Below, in pieces: positions 56,992 through 64,000 of a DNA stretch of 64,000 nt. The stretch comes from Novosphingobium resinovorum. GTDB taxonomy: Bacteria; Pseudomonadota; Alphaproteobacteria; Sphingomonadales; Sphingomonadaceae. Within the stretch, counting starts at the first letter, position 1; each line of letters begins with the position of its first letter. The translations under genes and the position numbers were made by a program. Under the pieces are notes generated by a model. The model did not search any database. It saw only the letters and a list, made by a program, of their open reading frames with translations, and was not told the DNA's origin. Where the stretch lies: positions 1,116,001-1,180,000 of the forward strand of contig NZ_CP017075.1 in NCBI RefSeq assembly GCF_001742225.1. Reading direction: 5' to 3'.

Positions 56992-58789
56992 GGAATCACG
57001 ATCCGCCTGTGTCTTCGGGATCGACCGCTCGCTGACCGGCAAGGCCTGGCACTGGCGCGGCGGCAATATGGACCTCTCCGATGACCTCGGCAGAGGCCCG
57101 GCCGGTCTCGAAGACGATATCGTCACTCAGATCCTGCTCTCGCGCGGCGTCGCTCGCGAGGATCTGGAGCGCCATCGCAATCCCAGCCTTCGCGCCTTCC
57201 TGCCCGACCCCTCGGCATTCCGCGACATGGACGCGGCAGCCGAGCGGCTCGCCCAGGCGGTGCTGACGGGCGAGACCGTGACGGTATACGGTGATTACGA
57301 CGTCGACGGCGCAACGAGCGCGGCGCTGCTGATCCTCTTGATGCGAGCCCTCGGCCATCCCGCTCGCTACTATATCCCGGACCGCCTGCTCGAAGGCTAT
57401 GGTCCTTCCGGCGAGGCGCTGGTGCGCATCGCGGGCGAAGGTTCCAGCCTGATCGTCACCGTGGACTGCGGCGCGATGGCGCACGAAGCGCTCGACATGG
57501 CGCACGAAGCGGGTGTCGACGTCATCGTAGTCGACCACCACAAGTGCTCGCCCGTACTGCCACGTGCCACTGCGCTGGTGAACCCCAACCGCCTCGACGA
57601 GGACGACCTGGCCGCTTCCCACGGCCACCTCGCGGCCGTCGGCGTCGCTTTTCTCCTGGCCGTCGCGACCGTGCGCACGCTGCGCAAACGCGGGTTCTTC
57701 GAAAATCGCCGCGAACCGGACCTGTTCGCCCTGCTCGACCTCGTGGCACTCGGAACTGTAGCGGATGTCGCCGCCCTTCACGGCCTGAACCGTGCATTGG
57801 TGGCACAGGGTCTCAAGGTGATGGCCAAGCGCGACAACATCGGCATGTCGGCACTCATCGACGCCAGCCGCCTCGGCCGGGCACCAACGTGCAGCGACCT
57901 CGGTTTCGCGCTCGGCCCGCGCATCAATGCCGGCGGGCGTGTTGGCGAATCGACCCTCGGCGTTCGCCTCCTCACCACGACCGATGCCGACGAGGCACGC
58001 GATATCGCCGCGCAGTTGTCCCGCCTGAACGACGAACGCCGCGCTATTGAACAGGCTGTACAGGAAATGGCCGAAGCGCAGATCGATCGACAGCACAACC
58101 GCTCCGTCGTCGTCTGTGCGGGCGACGGCTGGCACCCGGGTGTCATCGGCATCGTCGCGGGACGCATCAAGGAGAAAACCGGCAAGCCGGCTCTCGTCAT
58201 CGCGCTGGGGGCGGACGATGCGGGTAACGGCAAGGGCTCCGGCCGCTCGATCCCCGGCGTGGACCTGGGCGCCGCGATCATCGCCGCGCGCGAGGCCGGC
58301 TTCCTGGAGGCCGGCGGCGGGCACGCCATGGCCTGCGGCCTCACCATTGCGCCGGATAAGCTGGATGCCCTGTCGGAATGGCTGGACGAACACCTTGCCG
58401 CCGATGTCTCCCGCGCGAGCGCCAATCGCAGCGTACTGCTCGATCTGGCTCTTTCCCCCGGCGGCCTCGTACCCTCGCTCGTGGAGACGCTGGAGAGCGC
58501 CGGGCCTTACGGCATGGGCTGGCCCGGCCCGCGCGTGGCGGTCGGCCCCGTCCGCATCGTCAAGGCGGACGTCGTCGGAGCCGACCACTTGCGCCTGATC
58601 GTTTCCGGACCCGACGGCGGACGGTTCAAGGCCATGGCCTTCCGCAGCGCCGAAACCGAGATGGGCCAAGCCCTTCTGCACGCTGCACAAGGCCGCAAGC
58701 TGTGGCTGGCCGGGCGTGCGAAGATCGACGATTGGGGCAGCCGCCCGGCGGCGGAACTGCACCTTGATGACGCGGCTTTCTGCGACTGA
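56990..58789 (+). CDS. recJ: Single-stranded-DNA exonuclease RecJ
   Basis: 599-aa DHH-family 5'-3' exonuclease for recombination and mismatch repair. Motifs GDYDVDGATSA, VDCGAMAHEA and VDHHKC hold the metal ligands. The C-terminal OB-like domain is present. The start at 56990 gives the usual N-terminus (SLTGKAWHWRGGNMDL). A gene on the opposite strand starts within the same CATG. Confidence 0.94.
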   Translation: MESRSACVFGIDRSLTGKAWHWRGGNMDLSDDLGRGPAGLEDDIVTQILLSRGVAREDLERHRNPSLRAFLPDPSAFRDMDAAAERLAQAVLTGETVTVYGDYDVDGATSAALLILLMRALGHPARYYIPDRLLEGYGPSGEALVRIAGEGSSLIVTVDCGAMAHEALDMAHEAGVDVIVVDHHKCSPVLPRATALVNPNRLDEDDLAASHGHLAAVGVAFLLAVATVRTLRKRGFFENRREPDLFALLDLVALGTVADVAALHGLNRALVAQGLKVMAKRDNIGMSALIDASRLGRAPTCSDLGFALGPRINAGGRVGESTLGVRLLTTTDADEARDIAAQLSRLNDERRAIEQAVQEMAEAQIDRQHNRSVVVCAGDGWHPGVIGIVAGRIKEKTGKPALVIALGADDAGNGKGSGRSIPGVDLGAAIIAAREAGFLEAGGGHAMACGLTIAPDKLDALSEWLDEHLAADVSRASANRSVLLDLALSPGGLVPSLVETLESAGPYGMGWPGPRVAVGPVRIVKADVVGADHLRLIVSGPDGGRFKAMAFRSAETEMGQALLHAAQGRKLWLAGRAKIDDWGSRPAAELHLDDAAFCD

Positions 58790-58822
58790 AACGAAAGGTT
58801 CAAAAAAGTTTCCAGATAAGGG

Positions 58823-58850
58823 TTGACCACCCTTGGACCCACCGTTAGAG
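58823..58850 (+). promoter_or_regulatory. Promoter of the tRNA-Glu cluster
   Basis: TTGACC (58823-58828) and TTAGAG (58845-58850) are separated by 16 nt, and the first tRNA begins at 58883, a normal leader distance. It lies just downstream of recJ. Confidence 0.6.
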
Positions 58851-58882
58851 GGCCGGTCCTGCCTCCGGCGCAACCCGGTTTG

Positions 58883-58958
58883 GCCCCTTCGTCTAGCGGT
58901 CTAGGACGCGGCCCTTTCACGGCTGAAACACGGGTTCGATTCCCGTAGGGGTCACCAT
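58883..58958 (+). tRNA. tRNA-Glu (anticodon TTC)
   Basis: 76-nt cloverleaf including CCA. Acceptor stem is GGCCCCT with AGGGGTC, T-loop is TTCGATT, and the anticodon loop is CTTTCAC, anticodon TTC at 58917-58919. The D-arm is TCTAGCGGTCTAGGA. Confidence 0.95.
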
Positions 58959-58991
58959 CGGTTACGGTGGGAGGTAACAAAACGGCTTCAT

Positions 58992-59066
58992 GGCCCCTTC
59001 GTCTAGCGGTTAGGACGCGGCCCTCTCACGGCTGAAACACGGGTTCGATTCCCGTAGGGGTCACCA
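58992..59066 (+). tRNA. tRNA-Glu (anticodon CTC)
   Basis: 75 nt, almost identical to the first copy. The anticodon is CTC at 59025-59027, so it reads GAG codons. The D-loop is one base shorter (GCGGTTAGG instead of GCGGTCTAGG). Confidence 0.94.
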
Positions 59067-59105
59067 TCCGGACTTTTCCGGAAAAGTCGTTTGAAATGGC
59101 CAGAT

Positions 59106-59181
59106 GGCCCCTTCGTCTAGCGGTCTAGGACGCGGCCCTTTCACGGCTGAAACACGGGTTCGATTCCCGTAGGGGTCACCA
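59106..59181 (+). tRNA. tRNA-Glu (anticodon TTC), second copy
   Basis: 76 nt, identical in the tRNA body to the first copy. Anticodon TTC at 59140-59142 and CCA encoded. Pyrimidine-rich sequence TTTCTCTTTTC follows and could end the transcript. Confidence 0.95.
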
Positions 59182-59204
59182 TTTCTCTTTTCGCGTCCCC
59201 CAAC

Positions 59205-59930
59205 TCATCGGCAGGTTGACCATCCCCCGGCGCGTTTCGCCTGATCGAGATGCAGGTGATCGGCATGAGCCGCGTTGTAGTCGGGCGACAGCACGGTAGA
59301 GAAGCTGCGACAGGCAGCATCCCGTACGTCATGCAGGAAGCGCGACGTCGCCGCGTCCTTTCCATTCCAATCCTTCGCCACGCTTATCCGGCTTCCGTCC
59401 GCCAATACGAAGCTGGCGATATCGATGGCGTTGCCGGTGGCATGCTCACTCCAGTTGCCGCGTTCACCGCCGCCGATCCGGCGACAGCTTGCGGTGCCAA
59501 GATGTTCGATACGCACCACCTTCTGACGGAATACCGCCTCTGCGGCAGGCTGCACGCCGTGTCTTATCCAGCGGGCAAGTCCGGCGTCGACCGCACACGT
59601 CGCCTGGCCGCCCTGAGGACGTAATAGGGTCCCAAGGCGCGCTGGTGCGCCCAGGACCTGCCGATCGTCTCTGAGACATGCCCCGTTGCCTGTCGCGGGC
59701 AGTGCAGGCGTATTCACCCCGGCGCTGTCGAGAAAAGCCCCGCACACAGCCCGGCTGGACCGCAGCGCTGCGAACTTGCGCCCGGTTGCCCATCCGTCGG
59801 GCTCGGCAAGCGTCAATGGCGCACGGGGATCGTGTTCTGGATGATCATGCAGCCAGGCCAGGCTAGCCAGTACGAACGAGGCGGCCAGCAGCACGGCAAC
59901 GGCGAACTGGTCGAAGCGGGAAAGGACCAT
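59205..59930 (-). CDS. Extensin-like C-terminal domain protein
   Basis: 241-aa protein with an N-terminal membrane anchor (about 8-26). The C-terminal domain has the extensin-like pattern with SEHATGNAIDIASF and HADHLHLD, a metal-site-like set of His and Asp as in peptidases of the LAS type. It may act on the cell wall. It is convergent with the tRNA cluster. Confidence 0.86.
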   Translation of the reverse strand: MVLSRFDQFAVAVLLAASFVLASLAWLHDHPEHDPRAPLTLAEPDGWATGRKFAALRSSRAVCGAFLDSAGVNTPALPATGNGACLRDDRQVLGAPARLGTLLRPQGGQATCAVDAGLARWIRHGVQPAAEAVFRQKVVRIEHLGTASCRRIGGGERGNWSEHATGNAIDIASFVLADGSRISVAKDWNGKDAATSRFLHDVRDAACRSFSTVLSPDYNAAHADHLHLDQAKRAGGWSTCR

Positions 59931-60020
59931 GCAACCAACAAGTCGTGCACGCGGCCTTCGTTGCCGCCTGTCGGCAAAGCTGTGGAAAACCTAGGGATAG
60001 ACCGGCATGAGCGGGGCATA

Positions 60021-60052
60021 AGAAAAGGGGAGAGCACCAAGCTGCCCTCCCC
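60021..60052 (-). terminator. Terminator of the APC transporter gene
   Basis: On the minus strand the stem GGGGAGGGC (60044-60052) and GCTCTCCCC (60027-60035) is followed by TTTTC, a typical intrinsic terminator about 30 nt after the transporter stop. Confidence 0.7.
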
Positions 60053-60078
60053 TCCTTCATAATTGCTTGCCGCGCCGA

Positions 60079-61644
60079 TCAGGAGATCGGCGGCACCGTC
60101 TGCGGAGGCACGTCGGTATCCTCCTCGTGAACCTCGACGAGGCCCCGGCCCACGTGGCTCTTGCGGTAGCCAAAGGCGAAGTAGAACACGAGGCCGATCG
60201 CGCCCCAGATCGGCAGCACCAGCATCGCTTCGGTCGGCAGGTTGAAGAACAGCGTCACGCAACCGATGATCGCGATCGGCGCCACGACCCACACCAGCGG
60301 TGTGCGGAACGGACGATGGCGATGCGGATCACGCACGCGCAGGATCAGCACCGCGACCGACACCATCAGGAACGCGAAGAGCGTGCCCGAGTTAGAGATG
60401 TCCGCCAACTGGCCGACAGGCAGCAGCGCCGCGGCGATCGCCACGAAGACGCCGGTGATCAGGGTGACGATGTGCGGCGTCTTCCACTTGGGGTGGATGG
60501 TCGCTAGCTTCTCCGGCAGCAGGCCGTCGCGCGCCATCACGAAGAAGATGCGGGTCTGGCCGTAGAGCATCATCAGGATGACCGAAGGCAGCGCCAGGTT
60601 CGCTGCGAGACCGATAAGGTCACCCGCGCGGGTGTAGTTGATCGAACGCAGAACGTGCGCCAGCGCCTCCTGCGAGCAGACCAGCGGCTGGCTGCCCTTG
60701 GCGGCGAGCGCCGCGCACTGGGCGGTGAACTCTGCCGAGCCGGGCTGCGTGCCCAGAGCGGTCGGCTGGGCGCCGATGGCACCGATCGCACCGGCTGCGA
60801 CGAGCAGATAGAACACGGTGCAAAGCGCGAGGCTACCGATCAGGCCGATCGGCACGTTGCGCTGTGGGTTCTTCGTCTCTTCCGCAGCGGTTGAGACCGC
60901 ATCGAAGCCGACATAGGCGAAGAAGATGGAGGAAGCGGCCCCGACTATGCCGAGACCGCTGGTGCCGGCCGGTCCGAACCAGCCATTGGGTGCGAAGGGT
61001 GCGAAATGCTCGGTATTGAGCACCGGCAGCGCGAGGATGACGAACATCGTCAGCGCCGCCACCTTGATCGCGACCAGAACCGCGTTGAAGGTCGCGCTTT
61101 CCTTGGTGCCCAGCATCAGCAGGAAAGTCACCGCGAGTGCCACGACCACGGCGGGCACATTGATGATGCCGCTGGAGAAGTCGACGCCGGTGAGCGACCA
61201 CGTCGGCCCGGCCGCCAACATCGCCGGTAGCTCGAACCCCGTCAGACTTTTGAGCAGGCCCATGAAGTAGCCGGACCAACCGACGGAGACCGCCGAAGCC
61301 GCGACGGCGTATTCAAGGATCAGCGCCCAGCCGACCATCCAGGCCAGCACTTCGCCGACGACGGCATAGGAGTAGGTGTAGGCCGAGCCCGAAACCGGCA
61401 CCATCGAGGCCAGTTCCGAATAGCACAGCGCCGCGACGGCGCAGACCGCGCCGGCGATGATGAAGCTCCACATCATGCCGGGACCGGCCTTCTGCGCAGC
61501 TGCGGCAGTGAGCACGAAGATACCGGTGCCGATGATGGCGCCGACGCCCAGAAGCGTCAGTTGGACAGGACCCAGTGATCGGTGAAGAGATTTCTTTTCC
61601 GCCGTCGCCAGAATGGCGTCGAGCGGCTTTACGCGTCCGAACAT
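60079..61644 (-). CDS. APC-family amino acid permease
   Basis: 521-aa transporter with about 12 membrane helices. The N-terminal TM1 motif GVGAIIGTGIF is the APC substrate-binding loop, and SGSAYTYSYAVVGE is TM3. It resembles cationic-amino-acid type permeases. Start at 61644 (ATG) gives a normal N-terminus. A palindrome lies between it and panB. Confidence 0.9.
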   Translation of the reverse strand: MFGRVKPLDAILATAEKKSLHRSLGPVQLTLLGVGAIIGTGIFVLTAAAAQKAGPGMMWSFIIAGAVCAVAALCYSELASMVPVSGSAYTYSYAVVGEVLAWMVGWALILEYAVAASAVSVGWSGYFMGLLKSLTGFELPAMLAAGPTWSLTGVDFSSGIINVPAVVVALAVTFLLMLGTKESATFNAVLVAIKVAALTMFVILALPVLNTEHFAPFAPNGWFGPAGTSGLGIVGAASSIFFAYVGFDAVSTAAEETKNPQRNVPIGLIGSLALCTVFYLLVAAGAIGAIGAQPTALGTQPGSAEFTAQCAALAAKGSQPLVCSQEALAHVLRSINYTRAGDLIGLAANLALPSVILMMLYGQTRIFFVMARDGLLPEKLATIHPKWKTPHIVTLITGVFVAIAAALLPVGQLADISNSGTLFAFLMVSVAVLILRVRDPHRHRPFRTPLVWVVAPIAIIGCVTLFFNLPTEAMLVLPIWGAIGLVFYFAFGYRKSHVGRGLVEVHEEDTDVPPQTVPPIS

Positions 61645-61726
61645 GTGGACCCCCGAATTGCGAATGCCAGGAGGCTAACGACAAGCAGGCGCTTGGCAAG
61701 AGGCCCCTGCGGTAAATTCCCCAGCA

Positions 61727-61743
61727 TTGTAATATTCTTACAA
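61727..61743. promoter_or_regulatory. Palindrome between permease and panB genes
   Basis: TTGTAATATTCTTACAA has perfect 6-bp arms (TTGTAA and TTACAA) with 5 nt between. It lies in the divergent promoter region of the transporter and panB, so a regulator may control one or both. Confidence 0.45.
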
Positions 61744-61831
61744 CAATCCGGTATATCCCGTGCCCACGGCAGGCGTACGGCCCACTCTGGAGATTTGCCG
61801 GGGACCAGATCGGGCGCTAGAAGCCCCACCC

Positions 61832-62701
61832 ATGTCTACGACCTTCCAGATCGACACCGCGACCAGCCGCGCAAACCCCACTCCGGCGCCGATGAAGCGC
61901 CTGACGATTCCGGCGATTCGCCGCCGCAAGAAGGACGGCGTGACCGAACAACCGATCGTCATGCTGACGGCCTACACGGCACGGCAGGCGCAGTTGCTCG
62001 ACGCGCATTGCGACCTCCTGCTCGTCGGCGACAGCCTCGGTCAGGTGATCTACGGATTGCCCTCCAGCGTGCCGGTGACATTGGAGATGATGATCGCCCA
62101 CGGCGCCGCCGTCGTGCGTGGCAGCTACCATGCCGCCGTCATCGTCGACATGCCCTTTGGCACTTACGAGCAGTCGCCCCAACAGGCCTTCGCCAATGCA
62201 TCGAGGCTGCTGAAGGAAACCGGCTGCGCGGGCGTGAAGCTCGAAGGCGGAGCGGCGATGGCGGAAACGGTACGCTTCCTGAACGAGCGCGGCATCCCCG
62301 TACAGGGCCACATCGGCCTGACCCCGCAGGCGGTGAACGTGCTCGGCGGCTACAATGCGCGCGGCCGCAGCGAGGCCGAGGCGGCCAAGATCGTCGCCGA
62401 TGCCAAGGCGCTCGACGAAGCCGGAGCGTTCTCGATCGTGATCGAGGGCGTCGTCGAGACGATCGCCATCGAAGCCACCCGCGCCATCGCCTGTCCCAGC
62501 ATCGGCATCGGCGGCTCGGCACAGTGCGACGGGCAGGTACTGGTTACCGAGGACATGCTCGGCATGTTCGAGCGGGTGCCGCGCTTCGTGAAGAAGTATG
62601 CCGACATGGGCTCGGTGGTTTCGGAAGCAGCCGCGCAGTACGCCGCAGAAGTGCGCGATCGCAGCTTCCCCGGCATCGAGCAGACTTACCAGCCGAAGTG
62701 A
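61832..62701 (+). CDS. panB: 3-methyl-2-oxobutanoate hydroxymethyltransferase
   Basis: 289-aa TIM-barrel enzyme for the first step of pantothenate synthesis. [13 protein letters not shown] and [13 protein letters not shown] supply the metal and substrate site. ATG at 61832; a further upstream frame is not needed. The C-terminal residues are standard. Confidence 0.93.
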   Translation: MSTTFQIDTATSRANPTPAPMKRLTIPAIRRRKKDGVTEQPIVMLTAYTARQAQLLDAHCDLLLVGDSLGQVIYGLPSSVPVTLEMMIAHGAAVVRGSYHAAVIVDMPFGTYEQSPQQAFANASRLLKETGCAGVKLEGGAAMAETVRFLNERGIPVQGHIGLTPQAVNVLGGYNARGRSEAEAAKIVADAKALDEAGAFSIVIEGVVETIAIEATRAIACPSIGIGGSAQCDGQVLVTEDMLGMFERVPRFVKKYADMGSVVSEAAAQYAAEVRDRSFPGIEQTYQPK

Positions 62702-62759
62702 CCGGGTCCGGTGGCCCACGCGAAACCGGCTTTTCCGGTTTCGCCCTTTGCGGTGGTTT

Positions 62760-62883
62760 ATCCTCCCTGTCGCGCAGCGATGGGGAGGGGGACCGCCCGC
62801 GCAGCGGGTGGTGGAGGGGTAGAACCCCCTCCGTCAGCCCTGCAGGCTGCCACCTCCCCATTGCTTCGCAACAGGGAGGATGA
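62760..62883. repeat. Dispersed palindromic repeat, copy 2
   Basis: Shares with the element at 27379-27512 the blocks ATGGGGAGGGGGACCGCC, GGTGGTGGAGGGGTA, CCCCCTCCGTCAG and CCACCTCCCCAT. Its outer ends CCTCCCTGTCGC and ACAGGGAGG pair. It lies downstream of panB. Confidence 0.8.
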
Positions 62884-62908
62884 ACTACCGCTCACCACCC
62901 CAATCAGA

Positions 62909-62943
62909 CCACCCACCCCGCTCAGCATGAGCGGGGTGGGTGG
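62909..62943. terminator. Hairpin between panB and the TPR gene
   Basis: CCACCCACCCCGCTCA (62909-62924) and TGAGCGGGGTGGGTGG (62928-62943) form a perfect 16-bp stem with a 3-nt loop. Both genes converge on it, so it may stop both, but no T run is seen. Confidence 0.55.
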
Positions 62944-63014
62944 GACAACGTCCATTTCCCACCCACTCAGCTGTAGTCGCCGTCGAAAATACGGCACGGA
63001 AGCATGCCCGGCTC

Positions 63015-64000
63015 CTAGCGTGCCGCCCTGCCCTGCAACCGGCGACGGGCCTCGGCGACGGGCGCGGTATTGCCAAGCAGCGCCTGCGCCTTGTCGAGCA
63101 GCGCCCGCGCTTGTGGGGCATAGTCCCCGCTTGCCGCATAGCTGTATCCCAGGGCCTGCGCCGCAAGCGGATTCGATCGCTGGAGGCGATAGGCCGCGAG
63201 CGCATTCTCCCGCGCAGCGGCAAGGTCACCGGTGCCGGCCTCCGCCATGGCAAGGTCTGCGCGCAGATCCACGTCGCCCTCGCCGCCATTGTTGCGCAGC
63301 CACGCCAGGATCGTCCGGGCGCGCCCGAGATCGCCCGCGCCGACCGCCAGTTCCGCCGCCGCGCGCAAGGCCGGGCGGCTGGTGGGGTTCTGGCCGAGGT
63401 AGGCGGCGACCAGTTCGCGCGCGCCCTTTTGGTCGTGCGCCATCGCATAGGCCGCGAACCGGCGCTCGAAGAGGCTTTCCGGCAGCCGGATCTGCGAAGC
63501 CAGCGCGTAGCGCTCCTGCGCCTCGGCGACGTGACCCATCGCCAGTTGCACGTCGCCTGCGAGGGCCTGCGCATCGTAGAATCCGGGGTCGGACCGGCGC
63601 AGCGCCTCCGCTGCGACTTGCGCCTCGCCGGTCTGGCCGAGATGCAACATCTGGCCGATGCGGCCGCTCTCGCCCAGTACCCGAAGCTGCGCGCCCTGTC
63701 CCCTCGCCGCCCGATCAAGCAACTCCCCTGCATGCTGACGATCGCCGAGAACTTCCCAGGCCCGCGCCACGGTGGTGAGCATGTAGGGCGAGGCGTCACC
63801 GTCGGCGATGTCGTCGGCGAAGCGCAGGATGGCATAGCGGTACTGCCCCGCCATGACGATCGCGCGCAGAAGCAGTTCGCGGGCGTGCATATTGTCCGGG
63901 CGCAGCCGCAGCGCCGCTTCGAGCGCCTCGGCCGCCGCTTCCGGGTTGTCGGCAGCGATCTCGGTGATGCCGCGCAGGATGAGCACGGCAGGCTGGTCGT
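63015..64000 (-). CDS. TPR-repeat protein, 5' end outside the window
   Basis: At least 328 residues are visible, and the frame is open to the window edge (DQPAVLILRG... at the last codons). The protein is a row of tetratricopeptide repeats, for example AAEALEAALRLRPDN and LAAARENALAAYRLQRSNP. It could be linked to envelope or polysaccharide functions; nothing more can be said. An internal GTG at 63986 is not the likely start. Confidence 0.85.
   Translation of the reverse strand, partial: DQPAVLILRGITEIAADNPEAAAEALEAALRLRPDNMHARELLLRAIVMAGQYRYAILRFADDIADGDASPYMLTTVARAWEVLGDRQHAGELLDRAARGQGAQLRVLGESGRIGQMLHLGQTGEAQVAAEALRRSDPGFYDAQALAGDVQLAMGHVAEAQERYALASQIRLPESLFERRFAAYAMAHDQKGARELVAAYLGQNPTSRPALRAAAELAVGAGDLGRARTILAWLRNNGGEGDVDLRADLAMAEAGTGDLAAARENALAAYRLQRSNPLAAQALGYSYAASGDYAPQARALLDKAQALLGNTAPVAEARRRLQGRAAR

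Noticed and set aside
62711..63778. Plus-strand open frame crossing the repeat into the TPR gene
   Set aside because: Starts in panB's tail region and runs through a repeat and opposite a real TPR gene; Arg/Pro-rich with no domain.

Overview
The window is a high-GC chromosome segment from an alphaproteobacterium of the Sphingomonadales, most likely Novosphingobium or a close relative. The evidence is the gene content: a full sphingomonad-type exosortase A (XrtA) exopolysaccharide locus, an F1 ATP synthase operon without F0 genes and with an 85-residue epsilon subunit, a CobT-type cobaltochelatase subunit, plsX-fabH-ihfA-merR synteny, and dispersed GC-rich palindromic repeats. Coding density is high and there is no rRNA operon, CRISPR array or insertion sequence. 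Family names come from recognising motifs and gene order; no database search was run.

Region 1 (1-21.5 kb) is cell-surface polysaccharide biology. A tiny Trp/Gly-rich peptide gene sits between a bidirectional terminator and a CHASE2/EAL c-di-GMP phosphodiesterase. Then comes a long minus-strand operon, read from 15.8 kb down to 2.9 kb: Wza-like export lipoprotein, Wzz-like chain-length protein, tyrosine autokinase, outer-membrane beta-barrel protein, AAA ATPase, polysaccharide deacetylase, FemAB-like protein, glycosyltransferase, exosortase XrtA with a fused EpsI domain, and an asparagine-synthetase-like amidotransferase. Next to it is a two-way small-molecule module: a PLP decarboxylase and acyl-CoA ligase on the minus strand, and an acyltransferase, acyl carrier protein and two alpha/beta hydrolases on the plus strand.

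Region 2 (21.5-41.3 kb) is mostly housekeeping: MerR regulator, IhfA, FabH, PlsX, L32, MAPEG protein, metallo-hydrolase, an S24 repressor with divergent small genes and repeated operator-like sites, an acetolactate-synthase-like enzyme, a 2-hydroxyacid dehydrogenase, CysS, a three-gene operon of exported proteins around an M48 protease, CobT, a transaldolase-like enzyme, a DUF4197 lipoprotein, PriA and a CPBP protease.

Region 3 (41.3-51 kb) holds atpHAGDC, with hairpin repeats between atpA and atpG, a membrane glycosyltransferase, an I78 inhibitor lipoprotein and leuA preceded by a leucine-rich leader peptide (attenuator). Region 4 (51-64 kb) holds a lipoprotein with a duplicated domain and Pro-Thr stalk, a dehydratase-like protein divergent from a nitronate-monooxygenase-like enzyme, a small operon (AHH-like nuclease, unknown protein, flavodoxin, small protein) in which two genes lack a canonical start, recJ, three tRNA-Glu genes, an extensin-like protein, an APC permease, panB, and a TPR protein cut by the window edge.
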